Origin: Adiantum capillus-veneris
Lineage: Eukaryota; Streptophyta; Polypodiopsida; Polypodiales; Pteridaceae
Length of the DNA: 64,000 nt
Reading direction: 5' to 3'
Assembly (NCBI GenBank): GCA_014529385.2
Contig: CM043953.1
Span: 68,984,372 to 69,048,371 of the forward strand
Position numbers and translations under genes: made by a program. Every line of letters begins with the position of its first letter. Position 1 is the stretch's first letter. The notes beneath the pieces were generated by a model. That model saw nothing but the letters and a program-made list of their open reading frames with translations. It was not told the origin of the DNA and did not search any database. Below, one piece after another: positions 44,295 to 55,788 of the stretch.

Positions 44295-44833
44295 CTAGTC
44301 TTTCTTAACCTCCATAGCCATGAGCCATGGTCTTCTAAGAATGACAGGGTAGCCCTCCCCTTTGTGCGGCATGACAAAAATGTCTACCTCCACTTCTGTG
44401 TTAAATGCCTCTGCTTTGACTGCATTCACAATGCCTACGCACTTCACTTTGACGTTATTTTCCATTTTAGCTCGGCAAGGTGCCGGCCTACTTACCTCTA
44501 GGCCTAGATGGTGCATCATTTTCTCACTCATGATGCATATCTGTGCGCCACCATCTATGTAGACGTTTGAGATACATTGCACCTTGATGTGGGCATCCAT
44601 GATAGGTAGGATGTCATCAAGATTCCTCCTAGAGATAGCCCCAACTATCCTTGGTCTTGATTTTCTTGTACTTACCATCTTCGTCCATTGTCTCCTCATC
44701 CTTGGTGCAAGATGGAGTAATTGGAGCCAGGTTATCTTTGGACCCTGCATCAATACATCCTGAACTAGATCATATAGTTTAGCATACTCACCTAGTGAAA
44801 AATCCACAATGTCGATCTTCCGCTGAGGCTTAG
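44295..44833 (-). pseudogene. Element F gag end and protease
   Basis: Continues the gag interrupted by G: KIDIVDFSLGEYAKLYDLV and ITWLQLLHLAPRMRRQW match G. The protease active site is NVYIDGGAQICIMSE, with DGGA, and the second motif is GEGYPVILRRPWLMAM, where ILGRPW has become ILRRPW. The rightmost part of this open frame on the minus strand lies in the LTR of G and is not part of the gene. Confidence 0.87.
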
Positions 44834-44837
44834 ATGC

Positions 44838-46390
44838 TAATGGGGGCTTTTCACAAGCCAAGCTCCCATACCCCTCTTCTCTTGTCCCCACCCCATGAAA
44901 ACCCCCTCTTAGGGAGGGAGTGATAAAAAAGCATTGGAAAAAGTAAGAAAAAAATAAAGTATGATTATGTAAATATATAAGAAAGGTAAAATAGGCCACC
45001 TCATGCCTGCGGGGTAGCCCATCCCCACCTTGCCTCCTTTTTCTTCACTGTTGCCCCGCCGGGTGTCCCTTTTCCTCTCCTCCACTCAAAAGGTCAACCC
45101 CCTCTCTCTTCCCCTTGTCCTTTCTCCTTTCTCTCTCCCCTCAAGCTACCCCACTTCTCACCAATAATGCATTCTAACTCACCAATAATGCACCAACTCA
45201 CATGCAACTTACCCTATCTTCCAAAATAGTATACCCCACCCCCTCTTTATCTCTCCTATCATATCCCATGACCCAAATACCCCCCTCTCTCTCTAAAGGG
45301 CGCCATGTCTCTTGTCTTGTAGCTAAATAACCTCCCCCACACTCACACACACTCAATTTCACTGAAAAAGGTGCCCACAGACCCATCCCCACCCGGTGGT
45401 TACCTGATTTTTCTTGTGTTCACACACATCTGCACACAGATTCACCTCTGAACACACTCCCCTCTCTCCCCTCTTGTAATTACTTTATTCTCCATGTCAC
45501 CTCTCACTTTTTTTCATCAACCCATCTCTCTCTCTTAGTCTCTCTCTCATGAGACTGCTGTTCTGGCACATATACACACAGCCAGACAAGTGGGGCCCAC
45601 AGTCACATGGCCTATGTAGATAATGATTTCTTCATTTCTAAATTCTAGAATTTCTCCCCCCTCCTCCCCTATATAAAGAGGGGTCACCATCACACTACAC
45701 ACACAACATCACCAAAGAACACACTATGCACTGTGTGTGCCTAGTGCACACACACACACCCACACCATCACCATCACCGCAATCACCATGCTTGTCTTGA
45801 GCATGACCTCTACACCCTTGGCTATGGAAGATGAAGGGCAACTAAATGAAGGATGATGGCCATAACCCTCGTGCGAGTCTTCGCCATCAACTCCCACCTA
45901 TCCACCATGTGCTCTACCACTCTCTAGATTCTCATTCCCCTACCCTATGCTCCCCATTTCATCGCCTTATTCTCTAAATAAAGCTTGAGGTTTTGTGAGT
46001 ATGTTTTCTTGCAATGTTTTGCCCATGTGAGGTGTGCGGAATTGCCACCTAGTCTTGTGTTTGGAGTGAGCTTGTGTATGTGTGAAGGGTGTGCGGATTC
46101 GCCATCCTTTTGTGGTGCCTAAGTACTAAGCCGCTATACCCCCTCCCTCACTCTCTCTCTCTCTCTCACTCTCTCTCACTTGATCTCATTCCCTTTCCTC
46201 TTCATCATTACTCCCAAGCATCCATCTCTCTTGGATGAAAACTTTGTTATGGTGGTGTGTTGTTTGCGTCCTAGCCGCTGAAGCTAGGTGGTGCCCCCTG
46301 TTTTCTTTACCATGATAGGCTCGAGGCGCGCCATTCGGTCCCCGGTGTTTTAGAGGCCGTCGGGGTTCGGGGTTCGCTTTGCTCCCGTCA
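44838..46390 (+). repeat. 5' LTR of element G
   Basis: Begins TAATGGGGGC (the 3' LTR has TGATGGGGGC, so a G-to-A change altered the terminal TG) and ends CTCCCGTCA. It contains a TATA box (TATATAAAG, 45670-45678), CA-rich sequence after it, GTGTGCGGA-T-GCCACC repeats near 46030 and 46090, and a TC microsatellite near 46150. Confidence 0.93.
45670..45678 (+). promoter_or_regulatory. TATA box of element G LTR
   Basis: TATATAAAG within CCCCTATATAAAGAGGGG; the copy in the 3' LTR is at 53349-53357. It predicts plus-strand transcripts starting about 30 bp downstream, with roughly 700 bp of R-U5 before the primer site. Confidence 0.75.
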
Positions 46391-46392
46391 TT

Positions 46393-46409
46393 TGGTGCCC
46401 CCACTAAGG
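46393..46409 (+). other. Primer-binding site of element G
   Basis: TGGTGCCCCCACTAAGG, two bases after the LTR. It differs from the Met-tRNA type. The same site occurs in F (56413-56429) with two changes, so it is a family feature. The tRNA is not identified here. Confidence 0.75.
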
Positions 46410-46463
46410 ATCTTTTCATGAAACCCTTCAGTTTACAAGACTGAAATCCCTAAACTATTGTGA

Positions 46464-46929
46464 ATGGATGAATGGCTAGTAGGATTTGCTAATTGGATGA
46501 CAGAAGAAGAAGAGCTCCAAGCACAACTAGACGAACTCCGCATCTCCATCGAAGCTCGAGTGCCAGGCGTAACGGTAATCGATTTGTAGTGGGAGAGTCA
46601 ACCAACACGCCAAACCCAGTGGATATATATAGGCCAAGTGCCAAGAAGAAGAAGGAGGAGGTCGAAACCATGTCCGCAACCTACAACCAACCCACAACAA
46701 CAAAATGGAAGGAGCTCTACACAATAGAGAATCAACAATATTCTACTTTGAGAATCGGGTAACTCAAGTCACCGAGGTAATTATCACAGTCAGTTTTCAA
46801 GTCGCACCTGATGCTGTATCACAGATAACGGAAGCATTGGCTCACACTCTCACTAGAGAAACTAGGGATCTACTGAGTTTGTTTCAGGAAAGAACACCAC
46901 CCTCTCCCACAAGCTTGGACAGTGACTAA
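46464..46929 (+). pseudogene. Element G ORF0, upstream of gag
   Basis: ATG at 46464 opens MDEWLVGFANWMTEEEELQA, which stops after 41 codons (46587-46589). Downstream, 46705-46929 contains YFENRVTQVTEV and VAPDAVSQITEAL in another frame. Both segments have counterparts in the ORF0 of F (MDEWLQEFSNWRTEEEEVEE; FENHNTLTTV and VAPSVFSLMV), so an upstream protein is shared by the family but broken in both copies. Its function is unknown. In F it includes a zinc knuckle, suggesting nucleic acid binding. Confidence 0.6.
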
Positions 46930-47249
46930 GCACCTCTAAGCTTCACATGAATCAGTACAACCTACCTCAAGACAGATCACACATACCAACACGTGTACGC
47001 TCAATCAAGGTAATACTGGATTTGAAGGCTCACTACCAGCACGTCATTGACACCATGCCGGGAGGGGAGCGGTTTTTGGAGGTTCTGGCATCAGATCAAC
47101 CATTTGTCTTACCTTTGGTACAAGGCAATGTACCGTTTGAAGTTTTAATCTATGTCCTAGTATAAGAGGGCATACACGCCTCCTTGTAAAGAAGAAAAAA
47201 AACTTTTGCAAGTTAAGCAGTGTGTCTTTCTAGCTCTCTCTCAGTAATC

Positions 47250-48420
47250 ATGGCAAGTGTAGCATTTCCAACATTTAAAGGAAAGAAGGGGGAGGATTTG
47301 GTAACAGACTTCCTAGATGACTTTGAAGTAGCATGTGTAGTGAGCAACAAAGATACGGATGAATCCCGGGTTAGAATCTTTAAGCATCTCATGAAGCTAG
47401 AAGCTAGATCATGGTACAATGCACTTCCACAAGCAACCAAGGATGACTGGGAACCCTTAAAAACCGCTTTTAAGAGGCGCTTTGAGGGAGGTACCACTTC
47501 AGAAAAATTGTGGGACAAGTTGAGAGACTTGAAGCAGGAGGGTCTTTTAGAATATGCCACCTATGAGTCCAAATTTGTGGATTTGTGGGAACGGTGGGTT
47601 GAGTCACTGGCTAGGGGGGAAGCTGCACCCGATTTCCTAAAAAAGATCGGTTCACGCATGGCTTATGGCCGCTTCTCAAGGAGAAGGTGAAAGGTAGATT
47701 CCCGGCTACGTACGAGTTAGCCGTTGAGATTGCTCGCCTTAAAGACAAGAAGCTGCGAATGAAAGCCAAAGAAACCGAGTCAACAGAATCAGGAACATCG
47801 CGTCGAGCAGCAACTACGACAACCACCATTCCACCACCACCACCGGCTCTTGGGGTAAGAGATGACCAACAAGATATGTTGGCCCATATTACTGACCAAC
47901 TGCAGAATTTGTCTGTCCACTTAATACAACAAGGGAGGAGTCAAGAAAGAGATCAAGACCCTGGAAGAGCACGACGAAAAAACAGGGAGTATCATTGCTA
48001 CAACTGCAGAGAAGACGGTCACGGTATGTACTACTGTCCCAAACCACGACAAAACTATAATAGAGGAGGTAGGAGGAACCAATTGTCACCCCCTAGAGAA
48101 AGAACACCCCCACCCCGAGCACCACCCCCACCAACACAAATTCTACGTCCACCCCAGACACCACTACAAGCATCCATCCCACCTCTTCCACCAGCCCCAC
48201 CACCTGATCGCCCTGTAAACATCATAAGGCTAGAAGAGAAAGGAAAAGCCATAGTAGTGGATCCACCCAGAGCAAAGGAGAGGGACAAGGGTAAGGAGAA
48301 GGTAACCTTTTTAGAACCACTTGAGGCCATGACTGTGAAAAGAGCTAGGAGGGAGAAGGCTACACAATCAGATGATGAGAGAAGCATGAGAGGAGAAACT
48401 AGCAAGAGGCCATCCAGGCC
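47250..48420 (+). pseudogene. Element G gag
   Basis: ATG at 47250 (MASVAFPTFKGKKGEDLV). Capsid region: DFLDDFEVACVVSNKD, ARSWYNALPQATKDDW, FKRRFEGGTTSEKLW and LLEYATYESKFVDLWERW. A one-base frameshift near 47645 is followed in the next frame by KEKVKGRFPATYELAVEIA. A coiled region, then the zinc knuckle CYNCREDGHGMYYC (complete CCHC, near 47996-48037) and a long Pro-rich stretch with RTPPPRAPPPP. Codes for capsid and nucleocapsid. Confidence 0.88.
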
Positions 48421-49003
48421 ACGACGGAAATTGGGCATCACCGACTTCCAGCTAGGGGAAAGTTCTAAGCTCTATGATCTAACATTGGATGTGGCAGAGC
48501 AAGGACCGAAGATTACATGGCCACAGCTGCTACATCTTGTACCTAAAGTAAGGCGACAATGGTCTAAAATGGTAAGTACAAGACGCTCCAAAACAAAGGT
48601 AGCCGGAGCAATTTCGGGATGCAACATGGATGACATCCTTCCAATTGTCAACGTAAACATAAAAGGAAAGAGGGTTGGAAACACCTACATTGATGGAGGT
48701 GCACAAATCTGTGTAATGAGCGAAGCTATGATGCTTTGATTAGGGCTCGAGGTTGACAGGCCTTCTCCATGCAAGGCAAAGATGGCAAACAACGCAAAAG
48801 TAAAGTGTGTGGGTGTGGTAAGTGCCGTGAAAATCAAAGCTTTCAACACTGAGGTAGAGGTAGATGTTTTTGTAATGCCTACTAAGGGGGAGGGCTATCC
48901 ACTAATTTTGGGAAGGCCATGGTTGATGGCCATGAAGGCAAAACAGGACTGGGGTACTGGCCTTCTACGCATGACCAGTAAGAAAGGGGAGACAATCTAC
49001 TAA
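48421..49003 (+). pseudogene. Element G protease
   Basis: After KLGITDFQLGESSKLYDL and ITWPQLLHLVPKVRRQW, the active site is NTYIDGGAQICVMSE, with DGGA instead of DSGA or DTGA. One TGA follows at 48737-48739, then the frame continues: MANNAKVKCVGVVSAVK and GEGYPLILGRPWLMAM (ILGRPW). A TAA at 49001-49003 separates it from the RT frame. DGGA is also in F, so it is inherited rather than a local mutation. Confidence 0.87.
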
Positions 49004-49006
49004 GAC

Positions 49007-50248
49007 ATGAGGATTGGCAAGCAGAAGCAAATGAATCTGGAAACATCGGCAGATGAAACCACTAGCGAATCTTCCAGTTCTGAGGAGGAGACCACATCCA
49101 CCGACGAAAGTGACAGTTCCATTGATGTGATGGGCATCATTATGAAGGATCCACAAAAGGTAAGCACAACTGGTGATCCATCACCAAAAGGGCAACTCAA
49201 TGAAGAAGAGAGCAAATCATCTGGCCTAGGAGGAAGTAGGTTGAAGGGTATGTTGTCTACGGAATTAACACTTGAGGAGAAAGATAGTTTTTTGCAAATG
49301 TTGATGGGATTTCCTAACCTGTTCATTGAAAACTATGAAAGAATCACAGGCATTACAGTGGTGGAACATCATATTAAGCTGAAGGAAGGGGTAAAACCAG
49401 TTGTGCAAAAGCTACGACGATTGGGGGTCATACAAGAAAAGGCACTCTTGGCCGAGGTAAGGAAATTGCTGGAGGCGGGATTCATCTATCCTGTAGAAAA
49501 CTCAGAATGGTGGTCACCCGTAGTGGTGACGCCTAAAAAGAATGGTAAGTGGAGGGTCTGTGTTGACTACAAACCACTAAATGCAGCTACAAAGAGAGAC
49601 CACTTTCCTCTCCCTTTCTTGGATGAAATTCTGAATGAAGGAGCGGGTTTTGAATGCTATATCGTCTGTGATGGTTATTCTGGATACTTTCAAATACGTA
49701 TAGCCTTGGAAGATCAGCTAAAAACCACTTTTATCACGCCATGGGGTTGTTTTGCATACAGGGTTATGCCATTTGGTCTCACAAATGCACCTGCCACATT
49801 CCAAAGATATGTCACATATGTTTTTCAACCGTTCTTTGGAACATCCATAAGAGTGTTCATTGATGATTTTTGTATATATAGCTCCCGTATTTCACATTTA
49901 GAAAAGGTAACTGAAGGTTTGGCCAGGTTGCAGAGCCTAGGTGGGCAATTAAATGTGGATAAATGCCACATTGGGGAGAGTAAAGTCATTCTACTAGGCC
50001 ATGAAATTTCAGCAAAAGGTATCAACGCCGACCCAAGTAAGGTGTCCGCACTCATAGCCCTACCTTCACCAACGACCGCACGCCAACTGGTCTCTTTTCT
50101 ACAGAAGGTGAGGTACTCTATCACAACTTGTTCTACCACTGCAACAACTCACTCAAAGATCAACTTTCACTTGGGACGAGGAAAGCGAACATCACTACAA
50201 CAAGGTAAAGGAGGTCTTAGCCACTCTGCCAACTATCTCACCACCTAA
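49007..50248 (+). pseudogene. Element G reverse transcriptase
   Basis: 413 codons open. Residues 1-75 form a Ser/Glu/Thr-rich acidic linker. RT follows: MGFPNLFIENYERITGITV (about 100), PVVVTPKKNGKWRVCVDYKPLN (171-192), VCDGYSGYFQIRIALE (220-235) with its catalytic Asp, [15 protein letters not shown] (255-269) and VFIDDFCIYSS (283-293), the FIDD catalytic pair. HEISAKGINADPSKV marks the thumb. A frameshift near 50100 (LQKVRY) breaks it from the RNase H frame. Confidence 0.92.
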
Positions 50249-50294
50249 GTGGGATGAAAAATTCTATGTCACCTCAAGTGTTGGTGATGACTCA

Positions 50295-52484
50295 TTGGGG
50301 GCTGTGCTACTCCAAAAGGATACGACGACATCTTTCATGAGGCCAATCTACTTCTCTAGTCGAATGATGACAGCAGGAGAGAAAGGTTTCACCCATGTGG
50401 AACACTTAGTCCTAGCTCTTAGATTTGCAACTACAAAGTTTAGGTCATATTTGTTGCCTAAGCAATTTGTGATTCTAACCACGGATGAAATATTTCCCTA
50501 TGTTGTACAACACATGGATGTGTCTGCTAGAATTACTAAATGGCTAGTTTGTCTGCAAGAGTTTGACTACACGGTACAGGTAGAAAGCACGACAAGGGCA
50601 AGTTTGGGGGGACTCATGACCTACCAAGTCTTTGAAAGGAAGGAGAAGCAATCTAAGGAAGGAGAAGTCCGATTACCTCCAGTACCATCGATGGTAGAAG
50701 GAGCATACTCTCTCTACTTTGATGGAGCTTACAAGCGAGCGTCCGACAAAACAGCTGCAGGCATAGTGGTCTTTGATGACAAAGGGACAAAGGTATTTTC
50801 GTTGGGCCAATTGTTAGATTCACATTCTAACAATGAAGCTGAGTATGCAGCACTAACCAAGGGTCTACAATGGTGCGTCTCGCAAGGTGTACAACACCTT
50901 AATGTATTTGGGGATGCTCTACTTCTGGTAAGGCAAGTAAATGGAGCATGGACATGCAAGAGTCCTAGTTTAAGGACTCACTTAAGTGGTGTAAAAACCT
51001 TGTTGGGTAAGTTTGAAGAAGTTCAAATACACCATATCCCAAGGGCTCAAAACCAAGAAGCAGATGCCCTAGCAAGTGAAAGACTACAGGAAGTGGTGGT
51101 TGGAGCAATAAAACTAAAGCTCCCTCTATTTCAAGGAAGTGATGCCTTGCCTGACATCATGCATTTTTTGGAAACAGGGGAATGCCCATCAGATTTAACA
51201 AAGGGACAGAAGCAATGGCTGACGCGGAAGGCCACAAGGTATCGACTCATCAATGATGGTTTGTACTGTAAGGGTAAGGACCAAATACTCAGGAAGGTCC
51301 CTCTCTCTCACGAAATCACGGGAGTAATTGCCAGCTGTCACGACGGGGTTTGTGGTGGTCACTTTGCCCTAGACATAACAAGTAGGAAAATCTTGCAGGC
51401 AGGCTTCATATGGCCTAGCCTCAACCGTGATGTACACCATTGGTGCAAAACGTGTAAGTTGTGTCAAAAGGCCTGCACTAGGTCACTTATGCCTGAACCA
51501 CAGACACCTATTCTCTCATATGGCCCATTTGAAAAATGGGGTATCGATGCCATTGGGCCATTACCTATGGCCAACTTAGGAAAATTCTACATTATCATGG
51601 GGGTCGACTACATGACTAGATGGGCAGAGGCTACAGCCACCACTAGAATCACAGCGGTAGAGGTAGCTAAATTTATCTACGAGCACATATGCTGTAGGTT
51701 TGGCACACCTTTAGAGATCATCTGTGATAGAGGGCCTGGTTTCAGAGCAGACTTGGTAGGAGAATTAATGCAGAAACTGGGCATTACAAGGAGGCACTCT
51801 TCACCATATTACCCTCAATGTAATGGCCTAGTTGAAAAGGTAAATGGAATGGTTTCTAAAATTATTACCAAGCAGGTAAACAATCATCCCGGAGACTGGG
51901 ATAAGTATCTACTACCAGCTTTATGGGCCTACAGAACTTCATTTCGTACATCTTTGGGATTCACACCGTATCATCTAGTATTTGGTAAGGAAGCAATCTT
52001 TCCCATTGAAGTGCAACTACAAAGTCTCAGAGTAATGGCAAGCCAACTTCAACAGCCCAACATGCATTTGAGAGATCACATCATCAACTTGGAAAGACTG
52101 CATATAGACAGAGAAGAAGCAATAAATTATTATGCAGCACAAGCAGAGCATAGACGGCTTAGCTTTAACGAGCATCTCCGGAAAAAAGAATTGAAGAAAG
52201 GAATGTTGGTGCTCCGCTACGACAATCGCTTCGACACGCACAAGGATAAGAAACTCCTACTCCGATGGGAAGGTTCTTTCATCGTCAGGAAAAAGTATGC
52301 CAATGGAAGCTACCAGCTTATGGAGGCTGATGGAAAACTTCATAAAACCAGGGTAAATGGTTCGCGACTTAAACCTTATTTTCTTCGATTTGACCAGGCT
52401 CCACCTATTGACATTCCAGATGAGGACACACCATCAGTCGCCACCTCCGACGATAATGATCAAACAGATGAGCTAGAGACATGA
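50295..52484 (+). CDS. Element G RNase H, second RNase H and integrase
   Basis: 729 codons without a stop; probably joined to the RT upstream in an intact copy. Residues 1-100 are the native Ty3-type RNase H (MRPIYFSSRMMT, HVEHLVLALRFATTKFRSYL). Residues 138-266 are a second, archaeal/plant-type RNase H with YFDGAYK, SHSNNEAEYAAL, VFGDALLL and NQEADALA, giving the Asp-Glu-Asp-Asp set. Integrase follows: zinc domain HDGVCGGH (349-356) and CKTC (384-387), catalytic WGID (418), CDRG (478) and LVEKVN (514), then the C-terminal region LRKKELKKGMLVLRYD. No chromodomain. Dual RNase H is known in Tat-lineage plant gypsy elements. Confidence 0.93.
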   Translation: MGAVLLQKDTTTSFMRPIYFSSRMMTAGEKGFTHVEHLVLALRFATTKFRSYLLPKQFVILTTDEIFPYVVQHMDVSARITKWLVCLQEFDYTVQVESTTRASLGGLMTYQVFERKEKQSKEGEVRLPPVPSMVEGAYSLYFDGAYKRASDKTAAGIVVFDDKGTKVFSLGQLLDSHSNNEAEYAALTKGLQWCVSQGVQHLNVFGDALLLVRQVNGAWTCKSPSLRTHLSGVKTLLGKFEEVQIHHIPRAQNQEADALASERLQEVVVGAIKLKLPLFQGSDALPDIMHFLETGECPSDLTKGQKQWLTRKATRYRLINDGLYCKGKDQILRKVPLSHEITGVIASCHDGVCGGHFALDITSRKILQAGFIWPSLNRDVHHWCKTCKLCQKACTRSLMPEPQTPILSYGPFEKWGIDAIGPLPMANLGKFYIIMGVDYMTRWAEATATTRITAVEVAKFIYEHICCRFGTPLEIICDRGPGFRADLVGELMQKLGITRRHSSPYYPQCNGLVEKVNGMVSKIITKQVNNHPGDWDKYLLPALWAYRTSFRTSLGFTPYHLVFGKEAIFPIEVQLQSLRVMASQLQQPNMHLRDHIINLERLHIDREEAINYYAAQAEHRRLSFNEHLRKKELKKGMLVLRYDNRFDTHKDKKLLLRWEGSFIVRKKYANGSYQLMEADGKLHKTRVNGSRLKPYFLRFDQAPPIDIPDEDTPSVATSDDNDQTDELET

Positions 52485-52512
52485 ATGCCTCTAGCCAAAA
52501 CGGGAGGGCTAA

Positions 52513-54071
52513 TGATGGGGGCTTTTCACAAGCCAAGCTCCCATACCCCTCTTCTCTCGTCCCCACCCCATGAAAACCCCCTCTTAGGGAGGGAGTGATA
52601 AAAAAGCATTGGAAAAAGTAAGAAAAAAATAAAGTATGATTATGTAAGTATATAAGAAAGGTAAAATAGGCCACATCATGCCTGCGGGGTAGCCCATCCC
52701 CACCTTGCCTCCTTTTTCTTCACTGTTGCCCTGCCGGGTGTCCCTTTTCCTCTCCTCCACTCAAAAGGTCAACCCCCTCTCTCTTCCCCTTGTCCTTTCT
52801 CCTTTCTCTCTCCCCTCAAGCTACCCCACCTCTCACCAATAATGCATTCTAACTCACCAATAATGCACCAATTCACATGCAACTTACCCTATCTTCCAAA
52901 ATAGTATACCCCACCCCCTCTTTCTCTCTCCTATCATATCCCATGACCCAAATACCCCCCTCTCTCTCTAAAGGGCGCCATGTCTCTTGTCTTGTAGCTA
53001 AATAACCTCCCCCACACTCACACACACTCAGTTTCACTGAAAAAGGTGCCCACAGACCCATCCCCACCCGATGGTTACCTGATTTTTCTTGTGTTCACAC
53101 ACATCTGCACACAGATTCACCTCTGAACACACTCCCCTCTCTCCCCTCTTGTAATTACTTTATTCTCCATGTCACCTCTCACTTTTTTTCATCAACCCAT
53201 CTCTCTCTCTCTCTTAGTCTCTCTCTCATGAGACTGCTGTTCTGGCACATATACACACAGCCAGACAAGTGGGGCCCACAGTCACATGGCCTATGTAGAT
53301 AATGATTTCTTCATTTCTAAATTCTAGAATTTCTCCCCCCTCCTCCCCTATATAAAGAGGGGTCACCATCACACTACACACACAACATCACCAAAGAACA
53401 CACTATGCACTGTGTGTGCCTAGTGCACACACACACACCCACACCATCACCATCACCGCAATCACCATGCTTGTCTTGAGCATGACCTCTACACCCTTGG
53501 CTATGGAAGATGAAGGGCAACTAAATGAAGGATGATGGCCATAACCCTCGTGCGAGTCTTCGCCATCAACTCCCACCTATCCACCATGTGCTCTACCACT
53601 CTCTAGATTCTCATTCCCCTACCCTATGCTCCCCATTTCATCGCCTTATTCTCTAAATAAAGGTTGAGGTTTTGTGAGTATGTTTTCTTGCAATGTTTTG
53701 CCCATGTGAGGTGTGCGGAATCGCCACCTAGTCTTGTGTTTGGAGTGAGCTTGTGTATGTGTGAAGGGTGTGCGGATTCGCCATCCTTTTGTGGTGCCTA
53801 AGTACTAAGCCGCTATACCCCCTCCCTCACTCTCTCTCTCTCTCTCTCACTCTCTCTCACTTGATCTCATTCCCTTTCCTCTTCATCATTACTCCCAAGC
53901 ATCCATCTCTCTTGGATGAAAACTTTGTTATGGTGGTGTGTTGTTTGTGTCCTAGCCGCTGAAGCTAGGTGGTGCCCCCTGTTTGCTTTACCATGATAGG
54001 CTCGAGGCGCGCCATTCAGTCCTCGGTGTTTTAGAGGCCGTCGGGGTTCGGGGTTCGCTTTGCTCCCGTCA
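52513..54071 (+). repeat. 3' LTR of element G
   Basis: 1,559 bp, TGATGGGGGC to CTCCCGTCA, preceded by a purine-rich tract (CAAAACGGGAGGGCTAA). Same TATA box and motifs as the 5' LTR. Confidence 0.94.
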
Positions 54072-54075
54072 ATGC

Positions 54076-55341
54076 ATGCTTGCTAGACTCTCCTTTTCCT
54101 TTCATCTTCTCCTCCCTTTGAGAGGCTTCTTCGTGCCTAGCACGCTTCACCTCCATAGCATCCACCTCCTCTACTTTTCCTTTTGCTTTGTTCTTCTCTT
54201 TGATCGGCTCTTCTACCTTTGCCTTCCCTTTAGCTTGCAGGCTAATGACACTCACTGCTTGGTTTCCAACAGGTGGTGGAGGTAGTGGTGGGATGCGAGG
54301 TTGCAGTGGTGATGGTTGTTGTACTGGTGGTCGAAGGATTTGGACCGATGGAATCGGTCCAAATCCTGGGCCGTGGTTGCTTGGGCCGTGGTGGTCTTGC
54401 CCTTGGTGGAGAGATCTGATTCCGTCTTCCTCCTCTATTGAAGTTTTTCCTTCTCGGCTGTGGGCAGTAATACATGCCATGGCCGTCCTCCCAACAATTG
54501 TAGCAGTGGTATTCTGTCTTCCTCCTCTATTGAAGTTTTGCCTTCTTGGATGTGGGTAGTAATACATGCCATGGATGTCCTCCCCACAATTGTAGCAGTG
54601 GTATTCTTGGTTTCACCTTCGTTGTCCTCTCCCTTGCTCTAGATTTTTGACAACTGCATGCCCTTGCTGTACCAGATGCACGGATAGACTTTCAAGCTGA
54701 GTAGTGATGCAACTCAAAAGGTCTTGCTGCTCTTTTGATGTCGCTTGTGGTTGATATCTCTGAGCCGCTGTTGCAGTCACTGGGGTTAGTCGGACTGAGC
54801 TCAATTCCTCTGACTCGTTGACTCTTGCTTGTATATTCAGCTTCTTGTCTTTAAGGTGAGCTACTTCCATGGCCAACTCATACATTGTAGGGAATCTCCC
54901 CTTCACCTTCTCTTTAAGCGGCGACCACAAGCCAACAATGAAACACTCCTTCTTTAGGAAATTAGGCCTTCTTCACCTTCGTCCAGTGAGGCAACCCATC
55001 GCTCCCACAAATCCACAAACTTGGATTCGTAAGTGGCATACTCTAGCAGACTTCCCTGCTTTAACTCTGCTAGCAGCTGCCATAACTTTTCTGAGGTTGA
55101 GACCACCAATCCTCTTCACAAAGGTAGCATGTAGTATGTCCCATGCATTCTAAGTAGCTTGGGGCAAAGCATTGTACCAAGACTTGGCCTCTACTTTCAT
55201 CAGTAGAGAAAAGATTTGTAGCCGCAAGGCATCATCATCCTTGTTGGAAACCACACAAATGATGTCAAAATCATCTAAAAAATCGATGGTGATGTCTTCT
55301 CCCTTTTTTCCACTAAATGTGGGAAAAGAGACACTTGCCAT
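54076..55341 (-). pseudogene. Element F gag, N-terminal part
   Basis: ATG at 55339-55341 (MASVSFPTFSGKKGEDITI), closely parallel to G. Stops and frameshifts follow (PQAT*NAWD), then KEKVKGRFPTMYELAMEVA, and a zinc knuckle region that has been tandemly duplicated with a 92-bp shift: one copy reads CYNCGEDIHGMYYYP (last Cys to Tyr), the other lies in a different frame and retains MYYCPQPRR. A Pro-rich stretch and Lys/Glu-rich end (EEPIKEKNKAKGKVEEVDAM) run to the G insertion at 54076. Confidence 0.87.
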
Positions 55342-55788
55342 GGTAGTAAATTAATGAGCAAGAAATTACAAACCTTTAAAAAATAATAATAATAATAAAA
55401 AATATATATATATCACAAATGACTTAGCGGCTTATAGCAGCTTTCTTACAGGGTTGGGTGGGTAGATTTAAACATGAGATAAGAGGATTGCAAAGCTAGA
55501 ATAGAATAAAGATGCTTACATCAAAAAAGTAGTAGTATTCAAGAAAGGGTAAGATGATGAAACGTGGAGATCTCAGGATTTCAACAATCATTTCTGCTCG
55601 GAATAGGAAAACAATCTTTTGATGGTAGAATATCTTCCTATCAATATATATGTTTACATGCATGTGTTGCAAGAAATGGAAAGGAAAGAATTCTGGCCTA
55701 TTGTTATTATCCATGTCGGGTGTAGGGAACTGATTACTAGAGCTGCATACCTTAAGTGTTGACAAGGTGACACCTTCACCACAAGCCT
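55342..55788 (-). other. Spacer between ORF0 and gag of F
   Basis: No supported ORF. Contains an AAT microsatellite joined to a TA run (about 55384-55412). It corresponds in position to 46930-47249 of G, which is also non-coding. Confidence 0.6.

Larger units (their letters stand above)
44838..54071 (+). mobile_element. Tat-like gypsy element G, full-length, TSD ATGC
   Basis: A 9.2-kb element with LTRs 44838-46390 and 52513-54071 and a 4-bp duplication ATGC (44834-44837 and 54072-54075). Excision of G plus one ATGC restores the gag frame of F. I count about 17 substitutions between the LTRs, plus small changes in TC runs, so the insertion is recent. Coding is almost complete: ORF0, gag, protease, RT, two RNase H domains, integrase, with one frameshift in gag, single stops in protease, and one frameshift after RT. 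Confidence 0.95.

Noticed and set aside
47889-48441. Minus-strand ORFs opposite the gag of G
   Set aside because: Shadows of a Pro-rich coding region on the other strand.
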